The position numbers and the translations under genes are program-made. The notes under the pieces were generated by a model. The model ran no database searches, was not told where the DNA came from, and saw only the letters and a list, made by a program, of their open reading frames with translations. Of a DNA stretch of 64,000 bases, positions 33,183 through 41,411 are shown in pieces. Origin of the DNA: Desulfovibrio sp. JC022 (GTDB lineage: Bacteria > Desulfobacterota > Desulfovibrionia > Desulfovibrionales > Desulfovibrionaceae). Numbering within the stretch: the stretch's first letter is position 1; each line of letters opens with the position of its first letter. The DNA lies in NCBI RefSeq assembly GCF_010470665.1, contig NZ_VOPZ01000007.1, positions 1 through 64,000 on the forward strand, in the 5' to 3' direction.

Positions 33183-35371
33183 CAACCCGCCGCCTTTACT
33201 TCTGCCAGAACTGTCCGGAATAACTTCGGTATATCAAGGATCAAAGCAAGAGTTCCGTCACCCTTGATGGTAGCCCCGGAAATACCTTCCACATCCCTGT
33301 AGACACGTCCCAGACTCTTAATAACTGTCTGGTGTTCACCGATGACCGTATCAACAACAACTCCGATTCTACTTCCCTCAAGCCCGGTGATGACGATCTG
33401 CTCAATGGGCGGGGATTCTCCCTCAACCTCAAACCATTCACGAATTCTGATATAGGGGACAATCTCCCCACGCAGATTCACAAATTGCTGACCGTTGGAC
33501 TCTTCCACGTCCTGACGGGTAAGTTCTACGCACTCCTCAACAAGCGAAAGCGGAATAACAAAATAATCATCGCTCACCCGGACCTGCAAACCATCGATAA
33601 TTGCAAGAGTCAGCGGCAGTCTTATGGTAATAACCGTACCCTTGCCCTCTTCGCTCATAATATCGATGCTGCCACGCAGGGAATCAATGGCCCGTTTTAC
33701 AACATCCATCCCGACTCCGCGCCCGGAAACATTGGTAACGCTCTGGGCAGTGGAGAATCCGGGCTCAAAAATAAGATTAAAAATCTCTTTGTCCGAAAGG
33801 TCCTGATCTGCGGAAATGAGACCTTTTTCAACAGCTTTAGCCTTGATTACCTCCTTGGACATCCCCTTACCGTCGTCTTCAATAAGAATCATTACATCGC
33901 CGCCGGAGTGTTCAGCGGTAAGAGTGATGGTTCCCCGGCGCGATTTACCTTTGGCTGCACGGGTTTCAGGAACTTCAATACCGTGATCAATAGAGTTACG
34001 CAGCAAATGGACAAGAGGATCGCCGAGACGCTCGATGACCGTCTTATCCAGTTCGGTTTCAGCACCGTTGGTATTGAGATCAATTTCCTTACCCAGCTCT
34101 TCAGAAAGATCGCGAACAAGACGCCTGAACTTACTGAAGGTTGTCCCGATGGGCAGCATTCTGATTCCAAGGGTGCTGTCCCTGAGTTCATCGGAAAGAC
34201 GTTCAAGTTCCTCGGAAAGTGCAGTCAGAGAAGGGTCGGCCTTGGAACTGACCACCTGACTTATCTGGGCCTGAACAATGACCAGCTCGCCAACAAGGTC
34301 AACCAGATAATCAAGCTTCTCTGCCGACACCCTGATGGAAGATGCTGTATCAATTTTTTTGCGGGACTTCTTGGCCGCAGTCTTGAATTCTTTGGCCGCA
34401 TTCTGTTCTGCAAGAGCACTTTCAACTTTTTCCTTACTAACAACACCTTTCTCAGTCAGCAATTCGCCAAGGGGTTTCTGGTCAGCCAGCACAGCCTCAA
34501 TGGCTTCGGAAGGGACATCTCCCCGTTCCACGAGAATTTCACCAAGCTTCTTGGGCGGTTTAGCAGATACGGAAATAGAATCCTCTTCCTCATCATCGGG
34601 CGTGAGATCGAGAACATCAGCGATATCTTCCCGAGCAACTTCACGGACACTAACCGTAACCGGAATATCGGTAAAAAAGAAAATTTCTTCAATGGACATC
34701 GAGTCCGCATCACTCTCGAAAACGACGTCCCACCATATTTCAGTTTCCTTATGGAGAGTATTAGAACGGATTAATCCCATCTTTCCGAGATCCTCCAACA
34801 GAGGATCGAGACTTTCTTCCTCAACTTCATTTCCGGGAGCGACTTTGATTATGATCTGATAAAGGCTCTTCAAAGGCTGCTCATCAGGAAGTTGCGCAAC
34901 AGGTTCGACCGGGCCCGCATTTGCTTCGGCAGTTTCGGCGGTAGAGATCACCGGCTCTTCAACTGCGTCTTCAACAGTTTCATCAACCCCGCCACCTTGG
35001 GCAGCAACATCCTTTAATCCATCAAGAATGCCATTCCCGATCCCCTTATCCCCTTCCCCGGATGGAGATTCAAGCATGGAATATATATGGTCACGCGCAG
35101 AAAGGGAGAGGGTAAGCAAATTTTTAGATATGGCAAGTTCCCCGTTCCTGACCTTGTCGAATACGGTCTCAACTTCATGGGTAAATTCAGCAATGGCTTC
35201 AAAGCCGAACATGGAGCCGGACCCTTTAATCGTATGCAGGGCCCTGAAGACACGATTAATGATATCCATATCATCAGGAACATCCTCAAGCTCAAGCAGA
35301 GAGGTTTCAAGTTCGCCCAGCAGTTCGTATGCTTCTTCCTTGAATACTTGAGTAGTCATATCGTCAGACAT
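33182..35371 (-). CDS. cheA: Chemotaxis histidine kinase CheA with MshEN-like insertion
   Basis: 729 residues from the ATG at 35371 (GGAG upstream). Order: P1 Hpt domain with His46 in RALHTIKGSGSMFG; acidic linker; a P2-like segment (about 170-240); a degenerate stretch; two 24-residue LGxxL-x3-G repeats at 275-298 and 300-323; P3 dimerisation; HATPase_c with HLLRNSIDHGIE, DDGKG and GRGVGMDVVK; C-terminal CheW-like P5. It phosphorylates CheY and CheB in response to chemoreceptors. No cheW, cheY or receptor gene is nearby. The tandem repeats match the spacing of c-di-GMP-binding MshEN motifs, apart from a shortened linker. Confidence 0.93.
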   Translation of the reverse strand: MSDDMTTQVFKEEAYELLGELETSLLELEDVPDDMDIINRVFRALHTIKGSGSMFGFEAIAEFTHEVETVFDKVRNGELAISKNLLTLSLSARDHIYSMLESPSGEGDKGIGNGILDGLKDVAAQGGGVDETVEDAVEEPVISTAETAEANAGPVEPVAQLPDEQPLKSLYQIIIKVAPGNEVEEESLDPLLEDLGKMGLIRSNTLHKETEIWWDVVFESDADSMSIEEIFFFTDIPVTVSVREVAREDIADVLDLTPDDEEEDSISVSAKPPKKLGEILVERGDVPSEAIEAVLADQKPLGELLTEKGVVSKEKVESALAEQNAAKEFKTAAKKSRKKIDTASSIRVSAEKLDYLVDLVGELVIVQAQISQVVSSKADPSLTALSEELERLSDELRDSTLGIRMLPIGTTFSKFRRLVRDLSEELGKEIDLNTNGAETELDKTVIERLGDPLVHLLRNSIDHGIEVPETRAAKGKSRRGTITLTAEHSGGDVMILIEDDGKGMSKEVIKAKAVEKGLISADQDLSDKEIFNLIFEPGFSTAQSVTNVSGRGVGMDVVKRAIDSLRGSIDIMSEEGKGTVITIRLPLTLAIIDGLQVRVSDDYFVIPLSLVEECVELTRQDVEESNGQQFVNLRGEIVPYIRIREWFEVEGESPPIEQIVITGLEGSRIGVVVDTVIGEHQTVIKSLGRVYRDVEGISGATIKGDGTLALILDIPKLFRTVLAEVKAAG

Positions 35372-35469
35372 AAATTTTCTCCAAATCATTTGAATAGGCT
35401 GATAAACACTACTATTTTTAAACATTTAATCAATTTCAATCAAGCAGTATAATTATCAAACGTGTAAAA

Positions 35470-35504
35470 AAACGAAAAAAGGCTCTTTGAAACCAAAGAG
35501 CCTT
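35470..35504 (-). terminator. Rho-independent terminator of the fusA-type/DUF2062 unit
   Basis: Minus strand: AAGGCTCTTT (35504-35495) pairs with AAAGAGCCTT (35488-35479), then T-rich. It lies 70 bp past the DUF2062 stop and about 100 bp ahead of cheA, so it separates the two units. Confidence 0.85.
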
Positions 35505-35573
35505 GCTGGAAATTAATAAAATGTCGGCAAAAGATATTACTTTTGTCATGCCAACGCACTGGAATAAAAGTAA

Positions 35574-36077
35574 TTACAACTTCTTCCTACGGGCAAGCAT
35601 CCGCAAAGTCTTACGCCTGCGATATCGGCGTACAAAGTAGAGAGCTATAAAATAAGAAGCTATGCCCAACGGAACACCGAGGACGAGACCACCGAAAATC
35701 AGGATGGTCAGCCCCTGCCAACCGATATCCATAAAATCAGAAACCTGCCACTTAGCCGGATCGAACTGGACATCGATGGGCAGCAGGAAAGTCCCGATTT
35801 TAAACTGAACATAGTAAAAGAGCAGCCAATTAAAGGGATTTGAAATCCATGTGGCAACAGCTGCGGCAATTTTGCTGCTACGGGTAATAAAAGCCATTAC
35901 AACCGCAATGACTGTTTGCAACGGCAGCCCCGGAATAACCGGAAAACATCCGCCAAAAACACCACAGGCAACCCCCATGGCAATATTATGCGGAGAAGCG
36001 TCAATACGCATCAACCTAAGATAATGTAGCTTGAGAAATCTTTTAAATTTCTCCCATCTGCTGAAATTCCTCTGCAT
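35574..36077 (-). CDS. DUF2062 membrane protein
   Basis: 167 residues from the ATG at 36077 with AAAGGGA upstream. DUF2062 features: PHNIAMGVACGVFGGCFPVI then PGLPLQTVIAVVMAFITRSS, WISNPFNWLLFYY and a C-terminal helix followed by a very basic tail (RRYRRRKTLRMLARRKK). Three or so membrane segments. The family's role is not established; it is often linked to lipid or glycan genes. It follows the EF-G gene by about 50 bp and ends at a terminator. Confidence 0.85.
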   Translation of the reverse strand: MQRNFSRWEKFKRFLKLHYLRLMRIDASPHNIAMGVACGVFGGCFPVIPGLPLQTVIAVVMAFITRSSKIAAAVATWISNPFNWLLFYYVQFKIGTFLLPIDVQFDPAKWQVSDFMDIGWQGLTILIFGGLVLGVPLGIASYFIALYFVRRYRRRKTLRMLARRKKL

Positions 36078-36127
36078 CAACTTCCCTTTGTTGAATTAAT
36101 ACCTAAAAACACTAATTTCGGCCTGAT

Positions 36128-38176
36128 TTAGTCCAGAACATCAAAACTGTGAAACTTCATGGCAAATCCAGCCCTTCCCTGAGTGGACGACCTAAGATCG
36201 GTAGAAAAACCAAACATGTTCCGCAGCGGTGATAATGCCTGAACTATCTTCTGACTGTTACGGTCAAGCATATTTTCAATACGCGCGCCCTTGGCTCCGA
36301 GAAGTCCGATTACGTCTCCGACAAACTCTTCAGGAACCGAAACTTCCACAGCCATAATCGGCTCCATTAATTTGGGTGAAGATGCAGACAGAGCAGCTTT
36401 CAAAGCCTTGCCAGCCGCCATATGATATCCGGGCACACTGGATTCCCCATCGCGTTTACGCAGCTCAAGGATGCGCACTTTCACATCCTGAACCGGAAAT
36501 CCCCTGATTACTCCACTCTGCAAGCCGTCATCAACCCCTTCGGCAACAGCATCCATCCAATCAGAAGACCACTCACCAGTATCAATCTCAAAAACAACAT
36601 CCCGGCCTGCACCTCGCTCCTGCGGTTCAACCGCCAGACGTACATACCCGTAATGTTTATCCTCGCCAAGAAGCTTGTCGAACTCTTCTTCAGCCTCGGC
36701 ATTTCCACCGGGAACTTCCTGATAAACAACCTGCGGCTTGCCTGATCTGGGATCGAGTTTGTACTCCCTGCGCATTCGGTCCAGTACAACCTCAAGATGA
36801 AGCTCCCCCATGCCGGAAAGAATAATCTGCCCGGTATCCTCGTCAGTCTTCAAGGCAAGGGTCGGGTCTTCCTGTAAATATTTATCCAGAACTTCTTCCA
36901 GCTTTTCAGATTCGTCCACATTACGCGGCTCGATAGCCATGGAAATAACCGGCTTGTACATTTCAATCTGTTCCAGCACAAGCGGGGTTTCGCCAGTGGA
37001 AAGAGTATCACCGGTACGGGTATCCTTCAATCCGGCAGCCCCCACAATATCGCCGATTCCGGCTACATCAAGACGTTCCTTACGCCCGGCGTGCATCTTG
37101 AAAAGCCGGGCCACACGTTCATCCTTACCCTGAGTGAAATTTTTTACAATATCTCCGGTTTCTATCTTGCCGGAATAAATACGCATGAGCACCATTTTGC
37201 GCCCGGAGTCCATAACCACTTTAAATGCAAGGGCCTGAAACGGACCATTGACGGTAGGCTCAACTTCCGATTCAACTCCGGTACGTGGGTTGATCCCGGT
37301 AACTTTATGTGCTTCCAGCGGGCTGGGCAGAAATTTACCGACGCCGTCCATCAGCGGCTGGATTCCGACATTTTTAAGTGCCGAACCGGAAAAGACGGGA
37401 ACCAGTTTTAAAGCGAGGGTCGCCCTGCGGATAACTTCATCGATATACTTTGGATCAATATCATCTTCCAGATACCTTTCCATAAATTCATCATCTACTT
37501 CGGAAAGTGTTTCACACATGTTTTCGCGCCATGGTGCCACAAATTCCTCATCCTGTGCATCCAGATCAAGCACATCAAATTCTTCACCGTTACTATCCTG
37601 ATCAAAAACCAGCTTCTTCATGCGGATAAGATCGTATACTGCGGAAAATTCATCACCGGCACCATCCGGAATCTGCACCGGCAGACTTTTAATGCCCAAT
37701 TTGTCAGTCATGGATTCAAGCACAGCCTCAAAATCAGCACCCAGACGATCCATTTTATTAATGAACACCAGCTTCGGAACCCCGTAAGCTTCACTCTGAC
37801 GCCAGACAGTTTCAGACTGGGGCTCTACCCCGCCCACAGCACAAAAAACACCAACGGCACTGTCCAGAACCCGCAAAGAACGCTCGACCTCAATGGTGAA
37901 ATCAACATGGCCGGGTGTATCAATAATATTTACCGTTTTATCTTCCCAGTAACAGGTGGTCACGGCTGAAGTAATAGTAATACCGCGCTCCTGCTCTTCA
38001 GGCATGTAATCCATGGTAGCGGTTCCTTCATGAACCTCACCCAGCCTGTGAATACGACCTGAAAAATAGAGCATGCGTTCAGTTACCGTGGTCTTACCGG
38101 CGTCAATATGGGCAATAACTCCAATATTGCGTATCTTTCCAATACCTTTCACAGAAAAATCAGGCTTTGCGTTCAC
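36128..38176 (-). CDS. fusA: Elongation factor G, secondary-type paralogue
   Basis: 682 residues, GTG start. Five-domain EF-G layout: G motifs AHIDAGKTT, DTPGHVD and NKMD, the RGITITSA switch I, domain II, domain III, domain IV (GYVRLAVEPQERGAG) and the domain V end GRAGFAMKFHSF. It drives ribosome translocation or recycling with GTP. It is not beside rpsL/rpsG/tuf, and insertion lengths differ from str-operon EF-G, so a second (EF-G2-like) copy is likely; the canonical one must lie elsewhere. A degenerate dehydrogenase-like gene is 22 bp downstream of... its start side, at 38199. Confidence 0.88.
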   Translation of the reverse strand: MNAKPDFSVKGIGKIRNIGVIAHIDAGKTTVTERMLYFSGRIHRLGEVHEGTATMDYMPEEQERGITITSAVTTCYWEDKTVNIIDTPGHVDFTIEVERSLRVLDSAVGVFCAVGGVEPQSETVWRQSEAYGVPKLVFINKMDRLGADFEAVLESMTDKLGIKSLPVQIPDGAGDEFSAVYDLIRMKKLVFDQDSNGEEFDVLDLDAQDEEFVAPWRENMCETLSEVDDEFMERYLEDDIDPKYIDEVIRRATLALKLVPVFSGSALKNVGIQPLMDGVGKFLPSPLEAHKVTGINPRTGVESEVEPTVNGPFQALAFKVVMDSGRKMVLMRIYSGKIETGDIVKNFTQGKDERVARLFKMHAGRKERLDVAGIGDIVGAAGLKDTRTGDTLSTGETPLVLEQIEMYKPVISMAIEPRNVDESEKLEEVLDKYLQEDPTLALKTDEDTGQIILSGMGELHLEVVLDRMRREYKLDPRSGKPQVVYQEVPGGNAEAEEEFDKLLGEDKHYGYVRLAVEPQERGAGRDVVFEIDTGEWSSDWMDAVAEGVDDGLQSGVIRGFPVQDVKVRILELRKRDGESSVPGYHMAAGKALKAALSASSPKLMEPIMAVEVSVPEEFVGDVIGLLGAKGARIENMLDRNSQKIVQALSPLRNMFGFSTDLRSSTQGRAGFAMKFHSFDVLD

Positions 38177-38198
38177 AGATCACCTTCCCGGTAAAAAC

Positions 38199-38999
38199 TT
38201 ATTCAGCCACAGCTAGAGCTACGGATTCACGCTTGAAAAAGGAACTGTTAAAACCGTTCCAGAGCCAGCAACCTTCCTGTCCATGCGCCAGCACAACATT
38301 GAAATTCATCAACGCATCACCGACAATTTCAGCAGGAACCACTGCGGCATCAGCTTCAACATCATCAAAGGAATCCTCATCCACTTCAACAAATTCAACA
38401 TCAGGATGAACAAAAGCAAGCACATCCATATCAGGAGAATCTTCTTCCTTACAGACTGATATACTGGAAATTTCCGGTGCGCGCCAGTAACGTAAACATG
38501 GTCCGTGAAGTACAAAATCGGGAGTACCGCGCAGATCAAGAACAGCTCCCTCCTCGCCTCCGGCCATAAGCGGGGCCAGCAGTTCCTCTACTTTATCCTG
38601 TGGAAGTTTGACCACATCCTCCAGCCCGGCCAGCTCAAAACCAGCCAGTACAGATTGGGAAAGATCACCTTCTCCGCAAAAAACTGCCAGTACATTCTTT
38701 ACCCCGGCTGCAAGAGCCGGAACCAAAGCAGCCAGAATCCGCACCGGGGAAACGGACTCAGCATCCAGAAGAAGCACAGTCCACTCAAGCGGTACGCTGG
38801 AAACTTCCGTTTCAAAACCTCCGCGCCATGTATTCACATTCCATGTTCTGCTCGGTGCATCGGGGGAATTAATTCCGTAAACTTGGGCAATGGTCTTTTT
38901 CAACCATGCGCGCTGCGGCGGCAAAGTTGCTTCGTAAGCTTCTCCGAAAACTTCATCTTCTATCTGATAATCCTGCAACCAAAGTGGAAATTCAAACAT
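38199..38999 (-). CDS. Hypothetical protein, possible degenerate HisD-like dehydrogenase fold
   Basis: 266 residues, soluble, acidic. A central ILAALVPALAAGVKNVLAV stretch resembles the Rossmann-like core of histidinol dehydrogenase and related dehydrogenases, where a similar AIPAxxAGV helix precedes the active site. The catalytic Glu/His set and the zinc ligands of HisD are not evident, so it is probably not an active HisD. It also has clusters of Asp/Glu (EVDEDSFDDVEADA). It precedes the EF-G gene on the same strand by 22 bp, so the two may be co-transcribed. Composite repeat C follows upstream. Function unknown. Confidence 0.5.
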   Translation of the reverse strand: MFEFPLWLQDYQIEDEVFGEAYEATLPPQRAWLKKTIAQVYGINSPDAPSRTWNVNTWRGGFETEVSSVPLEWTVLLLDAESVSPVRILAALVPALAAGVKNVLAVFCGEGDLSQSVLAGFELAGLEDVVKLPQDKVEELLAPLMAGGEEGAVLDLRGTPDFVLHGPCLRYWRAPEISSISVCKEEDSPDMDVLAFVHPDVEFVEVDEDSFDDVEADAAVVPAEIVGDALMNFNVVLAHGQEGCWLWNGFNSSFFKRESVALAVAE

Positions 39000-39024
39000 C
39001 TATGCCTCCGGCGATTTTGGATGG

Positions 39025-39129
39025 GATGCGCTCCGCGTTTTTAAAAAAAGATTTCGCCTCCGGCGGCCAAAGAAACTTTTTACAAAAAGTTTCTCTGGAC
39101 ACTTCAAAAACTTTTACTAGGCTTCGCCG
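39025..39129 (+). repeat. Composite intergenic repeat, copy C
   Basis: GATGCGCTCCGCG, TTCGCCTCCGGCGGCC, a hairpin of AAAGAAACTTTTT / AAAAAGTTTCTCT, then ACACTTCAAAAACTTTTACT and AGGCTTCGCCG. A further partial GCCTCCGGC lies just ahead at 39004. Located between bamD (stop at 39223) and the HisD-like gene, orientation opposite to both. Confidence 0.8.
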
Positions 39130-39168
39130 GGGTAACGCCAAAACAGCTATTAAATTCTAATTAAATAA

Positions 39169-39198
39169 AAGCCCGGCAGACACACATCTGCCGGGCTT
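39169..39198 (-). terminator. Rho-independent terminator of bamD
   Basis: AAGCCCGGCAGA (minus-strand 39198 side) pairs with TCTGCCGGGCTT, 12-bp perfect stem with six-base loop, then T4-rich sequence. About 25 bp past the bamD stop. Confidence 0.9.
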
Positions 39199-39222
39199 AA
39201 TTTTAAACTTAAATTGCAGGTA

Positions 39223-39954
39223 CTAGAGCCAATCAACCAGCTCTTTCCAGCTTCCCTGAAGACGCTCGCGCTCTTCCTGAGAAAGAGTCTTCTGGTACTC
39301 ATAATAAGACATTTCAGCCTGTTTCATGGCGTACTTACGTACTTCCGGCAGGTCTTTAAAGTTCCTGACCACATAAGCGTAACGCTTCCATGCGGAACCG
39401 AATTTCGCAGATCTCCAGAAAAAATCCGCCACATACAATTCATGGTCGGCCAGAGCCCGGCGGCATTTTACAATATATTCCTTGGAGGCCTTAGCATACT
39501 GACTGTCCGGATATGCTTCTTCAACCCTGTAGAAATATTCAAGGGCTTCGGTAATGTTATTCTGCGGCCGGTCAATTGAACTGAACAGATTGAAGTTACT
39601 CAGCCCGATCTGAAACAGGACATAAGGAATTTCGTCGTTACCGGGATGAAGTGCTGAAAATTCTTTATATGCTTCGGAAGCATCAAAATATTTCTTATCA
39701 AGAAAATATGCATCTCCGAGGCTGATTTCTGCTTTTAAAGTATACGGGCTGAACGGATAACGGTCTTTCAATTTAGAAAAATATTCCGCGGCATCGTAAT
39801 ACTCTTTTTCCGTCATAGCCTCCACACCGGCTTCATAAAGTTCCTGTGCGGTATCTTCAGGCTTGGGAAGAAAGTAATAGTCAATAATTCCACAGCCGGT
39901 AAGGCTGATGAGTAGAAAAGAAGCTAAAACAATAGAAAGAAATTTATTTCGCAT
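39223..39954 (-). CDS. bamD: Outer membrane protein assembly factor BamD
   Basis: 243 residues. Lipobox LLISLTGC with lipid-modified Cys21 anchors it to the inner leaflet of the outer membrane. Five TPR-like helical pairs follow (AEEYFSKLKDRYPFSP-type units: GVEAMTEKEYYDAAEYF, LKAEISLGDAYF). Matches BamD/ComL in length and pattern. It scaffolds BamA and other Bam lipoproteins for beta-barrel insertion. Overlaps the trxB stop by one base (TAATG), giving trxA-trxB-bamD. Confidence 0.85.
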   Translation of the reverse strand: MRNKFLSIVLASFLLISLTGCGIIDYYFLPKPEDTAQELYEAGVEAMTEKEYYDAAEYFSKLKDRYPFSPYTLKAEISLGDAYFLDKKYFDASEAYKEFSALHPGNDEIPYVLFQIGLSNFNLFSSIDRPQNNITEALEYFYRVEEAYPDSQYAKASKEYIVKCRRALADHELYVADFFWRSAKFGSAWKRYAYVVRNFKDLPEVRKYAMKQAEMSYYEYQKTLSQEERERLQGSWKELVDWL

Positions 39955-40874
39955 TATTTATGTTCCAGATACGCATACGCAGCCGTGGCGGCAGTTGCTC
40001 CATCGCCAACGGCAGTGACAACCTGCCTGCATTTCTTCGAGCGGATGTCACCTGCTGCATATATTCCGGGAATACTTGATTCCATTTCGCAGGTTGTTTT
40101 TATAAATCCATACTTATCAAGTGCCAGTTCCTTGGGAAAAAAACTGCACACGGCATCAAAGCCGACAAAAATAAAGACTCCGTCCACATCTAGAACGGAA
40201 TAATCTCCGGAGCCAACGTCCCTGACCTCAAGACCGGCCACTTCCGCATCTCCTACAATCTTTGAAACAACTGAATTTAGAACCGGCTCAATTACCGGGT
40301 TGGCCAGACATTTGTTCTGATAAACCATGTCCGCCCTGAATTCATCCCTGCGATGCACAAGGTAAAGCTTCTTTACCAGCTTGGAAAGATAGATAGCTTC
40401 CTCAAGCGCGGAATTACCGCCACCAATAACAGCCACAACCTTATCACGATAAAAATGACCGTCACACAGGGCACAGTAAGAAACCCCGCGCCCAAGCAGC
40501 TTTTCCTCGTTGGGAACCTTTAATTTTCTAAAAGTCACCCCAGATGTAATTATAACTACCTGGGTTTTAACATGATCACCGCTCGCAACCACAACTTCAT
40601 GATACTCTTCACCGGGAATAAGCTCCAGCACTTCATCATAGACATGGTCAAACTTATAATGTTTAACGTGCCTGTCCATTCTGTCGGCCAGCTCGTACCC
40701 CTTAATTCCATCAGGAAATCCGGGGAAATTCTCCAGCTCATCCGTCAAGAGCATCTGTCCGCCATGGGACATCTTTTCGACGGCAAGAAAATTAACTCCT
40801 GCCCTCGCAAGATAAAGGGCGGCCGCCATTCCGGCAGGGCCGCCCCCGATAACAACGGCGTCATAAGACTTCAT
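39954..40874 (-). CDS. trxB: Thioredoxin reductase
   Basis: 306 residues. FAD-binding GGGPAGMAAALY (10-21), redox pair Cys134/Cys137 in SYCALCDGH, the NAD(P) Rossmann GGGNSALEEA, and closing AAGDIRSKKCRQVVTAVG. The AlaLeu between the cysteines differs from the usual CATC but the spacing is correct. It reduces thioredoxin with NAD(P)H; the second-strand motif HRRDEFRAD suggests NADPH use. Three bases after the trxA stop. Confidence 0.95.
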   Translation of the reverse strand: MKSYDAVVIGGGPAGMAAALYLARAGVNFLAVEKMSHGGQMLLTDELENFPGFPDGIKGYELADRMDRHVKHYKFDHVYDEVLELIPGEEYHEVVVASGDHVKTQVVIITSGVTFRKLKVPNEEKLLGRGVSYCALCDGHFYRDKVVAVIGGGNSALEEAIYLSKLVKKLYLVHRRDEFRADMVYQNKCLANPVIEPVLNSVVSKIVGDAEVAGLEVRDVGSGDYSVLDVDGVFIFVGFDAVCSFFPKELALDKYGFIKTTCEMESSIPGIYAAGDIRSKKCRQVVTAVGDGATAATAAYAYLEHK

Positions 40875-40877
40875 TAT

Positions 40878-41198
40878 TTACAGAGCCTTGCTGCTGATCA
40901 TTTCCTTAATGCTGCTTTTGGAAACTGCACCAGTGGTCTGGTCTACAACTTCGCCATCCTTGAAAAGGATGAGGGTCGGGATAGCACGAATGCCGTACTT
41001 TCCGGGAGAAGCAGGGTTATCATCTACATTCATCTTGCAGATTTTCACCTGACCGGAGAATTCTTCAGCAAGCTCGTCAATCACAGGGCCCATTGCACGA
41101 CAGGGTCCGCACCACGGAGCCCAGAAGTCAACCAGAACAGGCTTATCACTATTGAGAACTTCTTCTTGAAAATTGGAATCGGTTACCTGCAAAGCCAT
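40878..41198 (-). CDS. trxA: Thioredoxin
   Basis: 106 residues, one thioredoxin domain. WAPWCGPC holds Cys30 and Cys33; the cis-Pro follows in RAIPTLILFKDG. It is the general disulfide reductant of the cytoplasm and the partner of TrxB immediately downstream. AAGGAG precedes the ATG. A sigma-70-type promoter (41301-41329) and two leader hairpins (41230-41286) are visible. Confidence 0.97.
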   Translation of the reverse strand: MALQVTDSNFQEEVLNSDKPVLVDFWAPWCGPCRAMGPVIDELAEEFSGQVKICKMNVDDNPASPGKYGIRAIPTLILFKDGEVVDQTTGAVSKSSIKEMISSKAL

Positions 41199-41229
41199 GA
41201 TTTTCTCCTTGTTACAGTATTCAGGTTGC

Positions 41230-41286
41230 TGCGCCTAACCAAGGCGCATCAAATTTTCTTCTTCCTGATTTCACCCGTGAGGGTGA
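41230..41286 (-). promoter_or_regulatory. Two hairpins in the trxA leader
   Basis: TGCGCCT/AGGCGCA (41230-41248) and TCACCC/GGGTGA (41271-41286, 4-nt loop) are perfect stems in the predicted 5' UTR. The first begins, on the minus strand, with AAAATTTGATGCGC, the same words that open composite repeat A, so it may be a solo repeat module. No known riboswitch was recognised. Confidence 0.45.
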
Positions 41287-41300
41287 TATTCAATTATCAA

Positions 41301-41329
41301 AATTTAATTCCCGTTGACTCAAGTGTCAA
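41301..41329 (-). promoter_or_regulatory. Sigma-70-type promoter of trxA
   Basis: Minus strand TTGACA (41329-41324), 17-bp spacer, TAAATT (41306-41301). -35 is perfect, -10 is 5/6. It would give a leader of roughly 95 nt before the trxA ATG. Confidence 0.6.
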
Positions 41330-41411
41330 GATGAACAGACACAATAGGTTATCAACGTTCATAAAGATACTACCTACCCTTAAAGGCAAAGGCAACACCC
41401 ACTTAGCGAAA

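Noticed and set aside
33332-34774. Long open frame (480 codons) on the plus strand
   Set aside because: Fully antisense to cheA, whose motifs are clear; composition is that of a shadow frame and it lacks a ribosome site.
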